64,000 bases of DNA, taken from Nannocystis exedens (GTDB lineage Bacteria; Myxococcota_A; Polyangia; Nannocystales; Nannocystaceae). Position numbers and translations under genes: made by a program. The notes beneath the pieces are model-generated. The model saw only the letters and a list, made by a program, of their open reading frames with translations. It ran no database searches and was not told where the DNA came from. Location: contig NZ_NETK01000001.1 of NCBI RefSeq assembly GCF_002343915.1, positions 5,470,001 to 5,534,000 on the forward strand, in the 5' to 3' direction. Shown here piece after piece: positions 8,068 to 16,599 of the stretch; positions within the stretch are counted from its first letter, which is position 1; every line of letters starts with the position of its first letter.

Positions 8068-8772
8068 TCAGGCGACGCGGTGGCCGGGCTCGGAGTGCCA
8101 GCGGTAGCCGACGCCGCGGACGGTCTCGATCATGGTCGCGTGCTCGCCGAGCTTGGTCCGCAGGTTTTTGATGTGGACGTCGATCATGTTGGTGCCGGGG
8201 TCGTAGGCGGTCTCCCACACGTTCTGCAGCAGCTCGACGCGGGACACCACGCGGCCGGCCTCGCGCGCGAGGTAGGCGAGCAGCATGAACTCGCGGTGGG
8301 TGAGGTCGAGGTTCGTGCCGGCGAAGGTGACGGTGCGGTCCTGGCGATCGATGCGGAGCTGGCCGACCTCGAGGAATCGGTCGCGCTGGCCGCGGCGGCC
8401 GAGGGCGCGCACGCGGGCCAGCAGCTCGGTGAGGTCGAACGGCTTCGGCAAGAAATCGTCGGCGCCGGCGTCGAGGCCGGAGACCCGGTCACAAACATCG
8501 GAGCGCGCCGTGAGCATCAGGATCGGCACCGTCTTGCCGGCGGTCCGCAGGGCGCGGCACACGTGCAGGCCGTCGAGCGAGGGCAGCATCCAGTCGAGGA
8601 TCACGAGGTTGTACTCGACGCTGCGCGCCTGCGACACCGCGACCGCGCCGTCGTCGACGAGGTCGACCACGTAGCCCTCCTCGGAGAGCGCACGCGAGAG
8701 GAAGCTGGCGAGCTTGCGGTTGTCCTCGGCGACCAGGATCCTGGCCGTGGATGGTGGTGTGTGCGCCGGCAT
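8068..8772 (-). CDS. OmpR/PhoB-family response regulator
   Basis: 234 residues. The N-terminal receiver domain (~10-125) has the acidic pair (AEDN), the phospho-acceptor Asp in VILDWMLPSLDG, the conserved Thr/Ser (MLTARS) and Lys (FLPKPFD). The C-terminal winged-helix DNA-binding domain (~135-228) contains DLTHREFMLLAYLAR, VVSRVELLQNVW and IDVHIKNLRTKL, ending ETVRGVGYRW. These are textbook features of OmpR-type transcription regulators. No sensor kinase gene lies beside it; the small gene upstream on the same strand is broken. Targets are unknown. Confidence 0.95.
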   Translation of the reverse strand: MPAHTPPSTARILVAEDNRKLASFLSRALSEEGYVVDLVDDGAVAVSQARSVEYNLVILDWMLPSLDGLHVCRALRTAGKTVPILMLTARSDVCDRVSGLDAGADDFLPKPFDLTELLARVRALGRRGQRDRFLEVGQLRIDRQDRTVTFAGTNLDLTHREFMLLAYLAREAGRVVSRVELLQNVWETAYDPGTNMIDVHIKNLRTKLGEHATMIETVRGVGYRWHSEPGHRVA

Positions 8773-8808
8773 GTGCGAGGCCCGTGGGTGAGGAGGTACG
8801 TGGCGCGC

Positions 8809-9171
8809 TCAGGCGATGCCGAGCCGGTCGAGCACGCCGTGGATGAAGGCCAGCGGGTGGAGCGGACGCCGGGCAAGAGCAGGTCGGGCGCGTGCCCGCG
8901 GAAGGAGCCGCGCGCGCCGGCGAGGTCGTGGTGAGGCCCGCCGCGCTCGCAGCGGGTCGCCCGCGCTCGCAGCAGCCGCGCGCCCCGGCGGCCGCTCGGC
9001 GTGGCCTCGACCTGCGCGGCCACGCCGAGATGGACGAGCGGCAGCAACGGGACGCCGATCGACGGCGGCAGCGCGACGCTCCAACGCGCACCCCGCCACG
9101 GATGTGGCGGTGACGGTCATGACGATTCTCTTCAACAGTGTCGACAAAGGAGCTCTCCCCGGCGCCGTCAC
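8809..9171 (-). pseudogene. Frame-disrupted small gene upstream of the response regulator
   Basis: Codon-position GC and protein-like sequence switch frame twice on the minus strand. A frame starting at 9171 reads LLKRIVMTVTATSVAG. The +1-shifted frame then reads VALPPSIGVPLLPLVHLGV and onward through LAGARGSFRGHAPDLLLPGV. The first frame resumes with HPLAFIHGVLDRLGIA and a stop at 8809. Together these would give one protein of about 120 residues, ending 37 bp before the response regulator start. The switches could be true indels or sequencing errors. I do not recognise the family. If intact, it would probably be co-transcribed with the regulator. Confidence 0.45.
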
Positions 9172-9688
9172 CCGGCGCCTCGACTGGCGAGACTCGACAC
9201 CATCAAGGTAGGAGCGGGCCCGGCGACGGTCGAGTTAAGTGCGGTTCACCGGTTCGCGGCCGATCCAGCGCGGCGCCAGATGAACTCGCGCTCATCGGCG
9301 CGGTCGATGGAAAAATGTCCGAAGGGACATGTCGATCGGCCGCGGGACGAATGTGACAGCGAAGCGCCGCTCGAAGTCGGTACGGCCGGCTCGCAGCGCG
9401 AATGGCGGCGAGTTCATGGCCGCGGGAGGGGTTTCGGCGAGGTCAGCAGCCAGTAATTTGCGTGAAAATATTGTCTTGAAAAGGTCAGCCTGGATGAGGC
9501 GGTTTTAACTGAAGCGGGACCTACAGGGCGGGTAGGACGCTGTTCATGGAGTATGCGCGATATGCGCAGCGAGCGTTGGGCGCGGGCGAAATTGCGCCGA
9601 CGATCTCCGTGACCATCGGGTCCCGCCGGCCACGGCTCCTGGGCGGCGAATCGGCGCACGAGCCCTCTGCAGGGCTCCTCGCGACGCC
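9172..9688. other. Intergenic region with one repeat copy and an AT-richer patch
   Basis: No convincing gene. A perfect copy of the repeat core, ATGTCC-GAAG-GGACAT, lies at 9315-9330. Around 9455-9515 there is a patch much richer in A and T than the surroundings (GTGAAAATATTGTCTTGAAA). It could be a regulatory or terminator region, but I see no gene it would serve. Confidence 0.5.
9315..9330. repeat. Perfect copy of the dispersed repeat core
   Basis: ATGTCC-GAAG-GGACAT, with 6-bp perfect arms and the GAAG loop seen in several other copies (23706, 36641). It stands alone in an intergenic region. Confidence 0.7.
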
Positions 9689-11548
9689 TCAGCCCCGGGC
9701 GCGACGGCGGCGGCCGAGCGCGAGCAGCAGCAGCGCGAGGCCGCCGGCCGGGCCGCTCTGTCGGCAACCGCAGCCGTCGCCGCCGCCGCCGCCCTGCTGG
9801 CCGCTGGTGGTCGCGCCGTCGGTCGCGTCCGTGGTGGTGCCGGTGGGCGTCGCCCCCGTGCTCGAGGAGGTCCCGGTGCCGTTGCTCGTCGCGCCGGTGG
9901 TCGGCGCGTCGCCGGTGCCGTCGCTGGTGCCGTCGCTCGAGTCGCCGCCGCTCGTGTCGCCCTCCTCGACCAGGCCGCGGAGCGGGACCGAGGCTGTCCA
10001 TTCGGCCAGGACCAATGGGTCAGGGTCGGCGGGGAACAGCGCCTGCGCGTCGGCCCCGGCGCTGTTGGTCTGGTTCTCGGTGGCGAGGAACTCGAGGTAG
10101 GCCGGCGTGTTGATGACGTAGAGGAGGCGGACGCGCAGGTCGAGGAGGTCGTCCTGGCCGGGCGTGAGGTCGACGAGCCGCGCCGGGCCGAACGCGTAGG
10201 TGGTCTCGTCCCAGTGCGGCCAGGTCTCGTCGGGGAGCAGGGTGTAGCGGTCGCCGACCGGGTCGGTCTCGATGCCGGCCTGCAGGCCTTTCGGCGGGAT
10301 CCGGCTGTCCACCTGCCAGTAGTCGTTGAGCAGCAGGTGGTTGGTCGCGCCGGTCTGCTGGTGGACGGCGATCGCCTCGTAGGTGCGCTGCTGCGGGTCG
10401 TTCTCGAGGCCCTGGCCGGCGATCCAGCGGCCCGAGCCGTAGACGGGCTCGCCCATGTAGCTGGCGGTGACCTCGAGCCACATGACGCGGCCCTCGGAGT
10501 AGCCGCTCGGCAGCTTGTGACCGGTGTTGTTGGTGACCTTGACGCTCCAGCCGTCGATGCCCGCCAGCAGGTCGACCTCCGCCGGCGCGGTGACCTCGAG
10601 CGTGGCCGCGGCGCCGAGCGACAGGTCGATGCCCGCGAGCGCGACGTCGAAGTACGCGTCGTCGATGTCGCCGCTGCCCGCGCTGCCGTACAGCGACTTC
10701 AAGATCTCCACCATCCGCCGGTTCGCGCCCGCGAGGTCGTGCCGCCTGCCCCCGGTCGCGTGCGTGATGCCCTGGCTGTTGAACTCGGCGCAGCCGGCGA
10801 CGTCGTCGACCGCCGGCATGTGGCAGTCCTGGCACGACTTGAACTCGGGGCCTTCGACGGCGTAGGCGCTGCCGAGCCACTCGCTGTAGGTCCGCTGCTC
10901 GTTGAACTTGGCGCCGGTCGGCTGGCCCTCGGCGTCGAGGCGGTCGCGCCCGGTGGTGACGTCGTGACAGGTGCCGCAGTGCTCCGACCGGCCCAGCAGG
11001 TCGCCCACGACCCAGCTGTGCATCGGCTTGTCGCCGCCGTCGTACGACCACGGGCCCTGCTTCGGCACGTCGCCGGCTTCGCCGATGATGTCGTCGATCG
11101 TGTAGTGGGCGTCGCCCGGCGGCGTCACGCCGTCGTCGATCATGCGGTGGCACAGGTCGCAGTCGACGCCCGCGAGGTCGTCGGGGTCGAGGTCGTCGAT
11201 GACGGTGGCGCCGTCGCGGCCGGCGACGAAGGCCCGCGGCGCGTGGCAGCGGACGCAGCTCGCGGTCTCGCCCGGCATGTCCTGGGCGGCGATCGCCACC
11301 CCGGCCCAGAACACCGGGTCGCGGGCGGCGTTGGCCATCATGCCGCCGGCCCAGGCGATCGGCGAGACGTTGGGCAGGTCGGCGTGCTCCGGCGGGTTGG
11401 CGAAGGCGTGGCACTTGCGACAGTCGGCCGACTTCTCGAGCGGGTTCTGCAGGCTGCCCGGCTCGGTCGCGGCGCTCGCACGCCCCGAGAGGAGCGCCGC
11501 GAGGGCGAGAGAGACCGTGGGCCACGCGCCGCGAGCGAACAACGTCAT
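9689..11548 (-). CDS. Secreted multiheme cytochrome c with MYXO-CTERM-like tail
   Basis: 619 residues from ATG 11548, chosen because it gives a clean signal peptide (MTLFARGAWPTVSLALAALL); an ATG at 11557 is equally possible. Five CxxCH heme-attachment motifs are visible: CRKCH, CVRCH, CDLCH, CGTCH and CQDCH, all in the N-terminal half. The rest is a large beta-rich domain (NNTGHKLPSGYSEGRVMWLEV, a motif seen in secreted multiheme cytochromes). A Ser/Thr/Gly linker leads to a C-terminal tail with GCGC, a hydrophobic helix and an Arg cluster (GLALLLLALGRRRRARG), like MYXO-CTERM sorting signals. It probably carries electrons at the cell surface. The acceptor is unknown. Confidence 0.88.
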   Translation of the reverse strand: MTLFARGAWPTVSLALAALLSGRASAATEPGSLQNPLEKSADCRKCHAFANPPEHADLPNVSPIAWAGGMMANAARDPVFWAGVAIAAQDMPGETASCVRCHAPRAFVAGRDGATVIDDLDPDDLAGVDCDLCHRMIDDGVTPPGDAHYTIDDIIGEAGDVPKQGPWSYDGGDKPMHSWVVGDLLGRSEHCGTCHDVTTGRDRLDAEGQPTGAKFNEQRTYSEWLGSAYAVEGPEFKSCQDCHMPAVDDVAGCAEFNSQGITHATGGRRHDLAGANRRMVEILKSLYGSAGSGDIDDAYFDVALAGIDLSLGAAATLEVTAPAEVDLLAGIDGWSVKVTNNTGHKLPSGYSEGRVMWLEVTASYMGEPVYGSGRWIAGQGLENDPQQRTYEAIAVHQQTGATNHLLLNDYWQVDSRIPPKGLQAGIETDPVGDRYTLLPDETWPHWDETTYAFGPARLVDLTPGQDDLLDLRVRLLYVINTPAYLEFLATENQTNSAGADAQALFPADPDPLVLAEWTASVPLRGLVEEGDTSGGDSSDGTSDGTGDAPTTGATSNGTGTSSSTGATPTGTTTDATDGATTSGQQGGGGGDGCGCRQSGPAGGLALLLLALGRRRRARG

Positions 11549-11754
11549 GGCGGGCATCTTATCGCGGCGCGCCGGCGCCGGCGCATGCGCACGGGCGTGC
11601 GGTTCGGCGCGCAGATCGGGCCTCACCAGGGCCTCGCGGGGGCGGCGACAGGGCCTCGCGGGCGCGGTGACGGGCCGATCGTCCGCGGGCGGCAGCGCCG
11701 GTGCGGCCGGCGAAACGAGACGTCCGCAGCGTGGGCGGCTATGCTCCGGGCCGC

Positions 11755-12237
11755 ATGCCTCGCGCGCGCGACGCTCTCCTCGCGGCGGTGCTGATCGCCG
11801 CCTGTACCCCGGCCCCCGACGGGCGCTCGGCCTCGCCGACGACCTCGGACGCCACGCCGCCGCCGCCGAGCCAGCCGAGCCCGCCCGCGGGCCGCACCGC
11901 CAACAACGACGCGCGCGGGTTCGCCAACCAGCCCGACTACGACGGCGAGGCGGCGATCCTCAAGCCCCAGGTCGCGTCGCGCCTGCCCGACCCGCTGCCC
12001 ACCGACCGCAAGCAGGCCTGCGCCGCCATGTTCGCGGCCGCCGACGCGCTCTACCGCGACATCGACCCCGCCGGCACGGCCCTGCAGCTGCTGCAGGCCA
12101 GCCGCGCCGCCGACCAGAGCGCCTGCGAGCGCGAGACCAGCCCGCGCGCCGCCGCCTGCGTCACCGTGCTGCTCGCCGACCGCAACGCCGAGCTGCCCTG
12201 GCTGCTCGACCAGTGCTCGCGCGCGTTCCCGGATTGA
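11755..12237 (+). CDS. Small lipoprotein of unknown function
   Basis: 160 residues from ATG 11755. The signal sequence ends in the lipobox LIAAC, followed by a Pro/Ser-rich linker and a compact helical domain (~75-160) with five cysteines (KQACAAMF, SACERE, AAACVTVLL, DQCSRAF). A TATGCT -10-like box lies 9 bp before the start. Longer in-frame starts upstream (11701) lack coding character. A cluster of degenerate repeat units begins directly after the stop. I do not recognise the family. Confidence 0.7.
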   Translation: MPRARDALLAAVLIAACTPAPDGRSASPTTSDATPPPPSQPSPPAGRTANNDARGFANQPDYDGEAAILKPQVASRLPDPLPTDRKQACAAMFAAADALYRDIDPAGTALQLLQASRAADQSACERETSPRAAACVTVLLADRNAELPWLLDQCSRAFPD

Positions 12238-12840
12238 ACGGATATGTCTTATCGAGCATGTCGTTCCAGACATGAACGATCGAACACGTCCATGGAGACA
12301 GGTTTCTTCCACGCCTCGCGCGCCTGACTGCGCCTCACGGGCTCGAGCGGCGTGAGCGCGCCTCGGCTCGGCTCGTACGTCTTCGACGACGCGCGCGGAC
12401 CTGGGCGCGGGCAGCGAGAGCCTGCGTTCGCCGGGCTCGAAGCGGCGCCGCTGGGCTCGGCGAGGAGGGTGGGCGCAGGCGGCCGCGAGCGCGAGGTCGG
12501 CGGTGGAGCTGGCGCCCGCACGGTCATCGGCGTCCTCGCCTTCTCCTCGTCACCACCGCGCTCGGGCACGTGGCGTCGACGCCGAACCGCGCGGGCGCGG
12601 CCGCGAGTCCGCCGCAGACACGGGCTCGCGCCTCGACAGCGGGTTCATCCTCGGGCTGAAGTCCACGCGCGAGGAGCCGGGATTAACCCGCATGCGTCTC
12701 TCCCGGACCGTGAAGGCCGGGGCGACCGCGACGATGCGTGCGCCCGGGCGAGCGTGTCGCGGGACTCCTCACGCGCGGGCGAACGGCGATGGATTTCGCT
12801 TCGGCGAGGTTGGCACGTCGTGTGCTCAGGGCCCGCCGCC
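12238..12840. other. 603-bp intergenic region starting with degenerate repeats
   Basis: The first ~60 bp carry degenerate repeat halves (ATATGTC, GCATGTC, AGACATG, ACACGTCC, GAGACAGG). The rest is GC-rich with only Arg/Ala/Pro-rich shadow frames. I see no gene, RNA or promoter I can support. Confidence 0.5.
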
Positions 12841-13761
12841 ATGCTGTCCCGCAACCCGCTCTCCCTTCACGCGCTCGTCCTCGTCTCCGCGATCCTCGCG
12901 CCCGCTTGCAAGCCCGAGGAGGGGGCTGCGACCGACACCGACGCGACCGACTCGGCTGCGACCGACACCGACGCGACCGACACGGCCGCGACCGACACCG
13001 ACGCGACCGACACGACCGCGACCCAGCCGACCACGGGCGAGACGGACACCGCGGCGACGGACACGGACGCCACCGACACCGCGGCGACCGACACCGACAC
13101 CGGCGGCGAGGCCTGCGTCCTGCCCGATCCGCCCGTCACCGCCTCCATCGGCGTCGACTTCGGCGACTGGCCGATCCTCGACGGCGAGCAGCAGAGGATC
13201 GAGGTCGCCGCGGCCTGCACCGTCGAGACGGCGAGCAACGTCGACGGCGAGGTCGAGGTCGCCCTCCTCTGCAGCCAGGGCGAGCAGGTCGACGTCGCCA
13301 TCAAGCTCTTCGTCACCGCGCCGGCCGACTTCGCCATCGACATCCAGGACGGCCAGGCGGTCACGCTCGACGCGTACTGGCAGGGCGAGGGCCACCACGT
13401 CGGCGAGGGCGAGTGGTTCGTCCTCAAGGCCGCCGACACCGGGGCCGTCCTGCTCGCCGGCGTCGCCCACGACAACAACACCGGCGTCAACGAGGTCCTC
13501 GGCGCGCTGACGATCGACACCGTCGAGGGCGTGTGCCCGCTGCCGTGCGGCGACGAGTGCTTCGACACCCTGGACCCCGAGCGGATCGCCTTCAAGTTCG
13601 TGCACGACGAGGGCCCGTCGATCGAGCTCGTCGACGGCACCCGCGGCCAGTTCCTCGCCCTGGGCCGCAGGTTCGACGCGGTGGTCTCGACCGCCCACAA
13701 GTACTACTGCCTGAACTGCTGGAACTGGTACGTGTGGGTGATCGGCTCCGTCGCCGCGTGA
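12841..13761 (+). CDS. Lipoprotein with Asp-Thr repeat linker
   Basis: 306 residues from ATG 12841. The signal sequence ends in the lipobox ILAPAC. A linker of about 70 residues is built from repeats of ATDTDATDT, a stalk type common in Nannocystis-like surface proteins. The C-terminal ~210 residues form a globular domain with six cysteines, including paired CPLPCGDEC and YYCLNCWNWYVW near the end, and many strand-like stretches. It is convergent with the von Willebrand A lipoprotein downstream. The binding role is unknown. Confidence 0.75.
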   Translation: MLSRNPLSLHALVLVSAILAPACKPEEGAATDTDATDSAATDTDATDTAATDTDATDTTATQPTTGETDTAATDTDATDTAATDTDTGGEACVLPDPPVTASIGVDFGDWPILDGEQQRIEVAAACTVETASNVDGEVEVALLCSQGEQVDVAIKLFVTAPADFAIDIQDGQAVTLDAYWQGEGHHVGEGEWFVLKAADTGAVLLAGVAHDNNTGVNEVLGALTIDTVEGVCPLPCGDECFDTLDPERIAFKFVHDEGPSIELVDGTRGQFLALGRRFDAVVSTAHKYYCLNCWNWYVWVIGSVAA

Positions 13762-13824
13762 GGCTCGCGGGTGCGGGAGCTGCCCGGGCCCGGCGGGCTC
13801 CGCCGGCGCCGAGCGCCGGGTCTG

Positions 13825-13838
13825 GAGGACATGTCCTC
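13825..13838. repeat. Perfect 14-bp palindrome between convergent genes
   Basis: GAGGACATGTCCTC is fully self-complementary and carries the ACATGT core of the dispersed repeat family. It lies in the 132-bp gap between genes that converge from both sides, a typical place for a bidirectional terminator, although no T-tract follows. Confidence 0.6.
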
Positions 13839-13893
13839 GGCGCCAGGTCCCGCGCGAGCGCGCGGGACCCGCGCGACGCGCGAGCGGCGAGCG

Positions 13894-15129
13894 TCAGCCC
13901 GGCGGCTCGAACTCGTCGCAGGCGGTGTCGATGACGCTGACGGCCTCGGCGAAGAACGGCGTGTAGTCCGGCGCGCAGACGCTGCCGATCACGCCGTTGG
14001 AGAACATGCCGACGAAGCTCTGCAGGCGCGGGGCCGGGTCGGCGCCGACGCCGTCGCCGCCGTTCGGGTCGCCGCCGGGCGGGCAGGTGCCCATCGGCAG
14101 GTTGCTGTCGCCGACCAGGCCGAGGACCACGGCGGCCTTCTCCTCGCCGTTCTTGGCGGCGACGACGGCCTGAAACCACTCGGCCGGCTCGCCGGGCGAG
14201 CCCTTGCCGTCGTCGGCGAGGTCGTCCTCCTCGTCGGTGATGAACACGAGCACGAGGATCGCGTCGTCGCGGAGGAAGCCCTCGTCGCACCCGCCGGCGC
14301 CGTTCTGCACGTCGCCGAGGGCCGAGGTGGCGGCCAGCATCGGCTTCTCGTCGCCGCTGCCGTAGGTGCCGACGTTGGCGATGCACTCGAAGGTCTGGGC
14401 CAGGTTCGGCTGGCTCTCCGTCATGTATCGCTTCATGTCGGCGAGCATGCAGTGCTTGCCGGTGGCGTCGAACTCCTTGCCGGTGCCGTACTCGTAGTTG
14501 CACTGCGACAGCGGCAGGTCGTCGCAGTCGAAGCCGTTGCAGGTCACGCCCGAGCCGCCGCAGGCGTTCTCGCAGCAGACCGGCGCGGGGGTGCAGTTGC
14601 ACGTGCCGTTGGTGCACGTGCTGCTGAGGCCGGTGTTCATGCCGTTGTCGGTCGAGACCGCCATGATGTGGTAGTCCTTGGCCGACAGCGTGCTGGTGAT
14701 CGTGTCGATGAAGCCGGGGAACGAGGCGATCAGGTTGGCCTGCTCGTCGGCCATCGAGCCCGAGTTGTCGACCACGAACAGGAAGTCGATCTTCTCGCAG
14801 CCGGCCGCGAGCGGGTCGCTCTCCCCGGTGGTGCCCTCCGGCTGCTCGCCGAGGTCGAGCTTCGGCAGGCCGTCGGGCGGCGAGCTCTCGGTGGTGGTGC
14901 CGGCGCTCGCGTCGCCGGAGGTGGTCGGGACGGCCGTCGAGTCGCCGCTCGGGGCGTCCGGGCCGGTCGTCGTCCCCGGCGCCTGACCGGTAAGTCCGGT
15001 GGCGCCGGTGATCCCGGTGGCGGTGGCAGGGCTGGGTCCGCCGCTGTCGCCGCAGCCGGCGACGACGGCGAGCCCGAGGAATGATTCGACGGCGAATCGT
15101 ACAGAGCGACGCATCATCGCCGCCAGCAT
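13894..15129 (-). CDS. von Willebrand factor A domain lipoprotein (copy 1)
   Basis: 411 residues. The start at 15129 is supported by GGAG six bases upstream. The signal sequence ends in the lipobox VVAGC. A Gly/Thr/Ser linker of ~75 residues follows. The vWA domain (~105-405) has the metal-site motif DNSGSMADEQ and the later TDEEDDLADD loop. Between its first strands sits a cysteine-rich insertion (~165-215, CTNGTCNCTPAPVCCENAC). The next gene upstream on the same strand is a close paralogue, so this is a tandem duplication. vWA lipoproteins of this kind bind proteins or surfaces through a divalent metal; the ligand is unknown. Confidence 0.88.
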   Translation of the reverse strand: MLAAMMRRSVRFAVESFLGLAVVAGCGDSGGPSPATATGITGATGLTGQAPGTTTGPDAPSGDSTAVPTTSGDASAGTTTESSPPDGLPKLDLGEQPEGTTGESDPLAAGCEKIDFLFVVDNSGSMADEQANLIASFPGFIDTITSTLSAKDYHIMAVSTDNGMNTGLSSTCTNGTCNCTPAPVCCENACGGSGVTCNGFDCDDLPLSQCNYEYGTGKEFDATGKHCMLADMKRYMTESQPNLAQTFECIANVGTYGSGDEKPMLAATSALGDVQNGAGGCDEGFLRDDAILVLVFITDEEDDLADDGKGSPGEPAEWFQAVVAAKNGEEKAAVVLGLVGDSNLPMGTCPPGGDPNGGDGVGADPAPRLQSFVGMFSNGVIGSVCAPDYTPFFAEAVSVIDTACDEFEPPG

Positions 15130-15388
15130 CGCTCACTCCATGACCGCGCCGATACCGTTTAAGAATGTTGCGACTCGTGTGCGGCGTCACGGGTGATTGT
15201 GTATCGATCGCGCCGTGCGGCGGGCGCACCGCCGAATGGCTTTGGGGACATGTGCTTTGATTGACGATCGGCGCCGGAGGACGGTGTTTCTCGCGGACGC
15301 GCGGGGCGGCGCCCGAGCCGCCGCGCGGGGCGAGCGCCGCGTAGATGCGGGCGCTTCGATGTTTCGCCGGGAATGACAGCACCGCGCG

Positions 15389-16516
15389 TCAACCGACCGG
15401 CTCGAACACGTCGCACGCGAAGTCGATCACCCCGACCGCCTCGGTGAAGAACGGGGTGTAGTCGGTGGCGCAGACGCTGCCGATCACCCCGTTCTCGAAC
15501 AGGTCGACGAACTCCTGCAGCCGCGGCGACGCTTCCGCGCCGGTGCCGTCCATGTTCGGGCCGCCGCCGGCCGGGCACAGGCCGCCGTCGAGGTTGCCGT
15601 CGCCGACCAGGCCGAGCACCACCACCGCGTCGGCGTCGCCGTGCTTGGCGGCGATGAGCTGGTCGTGCCACTCCTTCGGCAGGCCGGGCGTGCCCTCGCC
15701 CTCGATCGCGTTGTCGTCCTCCTCGTCGGTGATGATGATGACGATCAGGATCGCGTCGTCGCGCAGGAAGCCCTCGTCGCACCCGCCGGGCCCGTTGAGC
15801 GGCTCGCTGACGGCCTCGAGCGTCGCCAGCACCGGCTTCTCGGCGCCGCTGCCGTGGGTGCCGATGTTGGCCACGCACTCGAAGGTGCCGGCGAGGTCGG
15901 GCTGGTCGGCCTTCATGTAGCGGCGCCCGTCGGCGAGGTTGCACCGCTGACCGACGGCGTTGTAGATGTTGCCGCGCCCGTAGACCTGGTCGCACGCGGA
16001 GATCGGCAGGGCGTCGCAGGCGTAGCCGTTGCAGTCCTTGCCGAACAGCTCGCAGGTCTTGGTGCAGCAGATCGGCGCCGGCATGCAGGCGCACCCGCTG
16101 TCGTTGCACTTGGTGCTGAGGCCGGCGGTCTGGCCGTCGTCGGTCGGGACCGCCATGATGTGATAGTCCTGGGCCGCGATCGTCTGGGTGATCGTGGCGA
16201 TGAAGCCGGGGAACGAGGCGATCAGGTTGGCCTGCTCGTCGGCCATCGAGCCCGAATTGTCGATGACGAACAGGAAATCGGCCTTGGCGCAGCCGGCCGC
16301 CGCCGGGTCGTCCGGTCTGCCGCCGTCGGAAGGGGGCAGGTCGAGCTTGCCGATGACGCCGGGGCCCGGCACGTCGATGCCGCCGGTGGAGTCGTCACCC
16401 GTCAGCACGATTCCGCCCGAGGCCCCGTCGCTGCCGGAGTCGTGGCTCCCCTGATTCTCACACGCCGCCGCCGCGGCCCCCAGCGCGAGCGTCGTCGCCA
16501 ACACGAAGCGATGCAT
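15389..16516 (-). CDS. von Willebrand factor A domain lipoprotein (copy 2)
   Basis: 375 residues. The signal sequence ends in the lipobox AAAAC. A shorter Gly/Ser/Asp linker precedes a vWA domain with the same MIDAS motif (DNSGSMADEQ) and the same cysteine-rich insertion (CNDSGCACMPAPICCTKTC) as copy 1. Domain boundaries and the C-terminal IDFACDVFEPVG match copy 1 (IDTACDEFEPPG). A TATAGA -10-like box lies 5 bp before the ATG, so the transcript may be leaderless. The 259 bp between the copies holds promoter-like sequence and a single ACATGT repeat half (15248), but no gene. Confidence 0.88.
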   Translation of the reverse strand: MHRFVLATTLALGAAAAACENQGSHDSGSDGASGGIVLTGDDSTGGIDVPGPGVIGKLDLPPSDGGRPDDPAAAGCAKADFLFVIDNSGSMADEQANLIASFPGFIATITQTIAAQDYHIMAVPTDDGQTAGLSTKCNDSGCACMPAPICCTKTCELFGKDCNGYACDALPISACDQVYGRGNIYNAVGQRCNLADGRRYMKADQPDLAGTFECVANIGTHGSGAEKPVLATLEAVSEPLNGPGGCDEGFLRDDAILIVIIITDEEDDNAIEGEGTPGLPKEWHDQLIAAKHGDADAVVVLGLVGDGNLDGGLCPAGGGPNMDGTGAEASPRLQEFVDLFENGVIGSVCATDYTPFFTEAVGVIDFACDVFEPVG

Positions 16517-16599
16517 GAGGTTCTATATGCGCCCGATCGCCTGGACCATCGTCCGACCCGGTGGGGCCCGTCACATCCGACGCGCGCGGCGATTTACCG

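Noticed and set aside
12249-12569. 106-codon minus-strand frame in the 12.2-12.8 kb gap
   Set aside because: Pro/Arg/Ser-rich, no coding bias by codon position, no ribosome site; treated as non-coding.
12925-13110. Regular short repeats in the gene at 12841, CRISPR-like at first sight
   Set aside because: They are in-frame codon repeats for Ala-Thr-Asp-Thr-Asp in a lipoprotein linker, without unique spacers.
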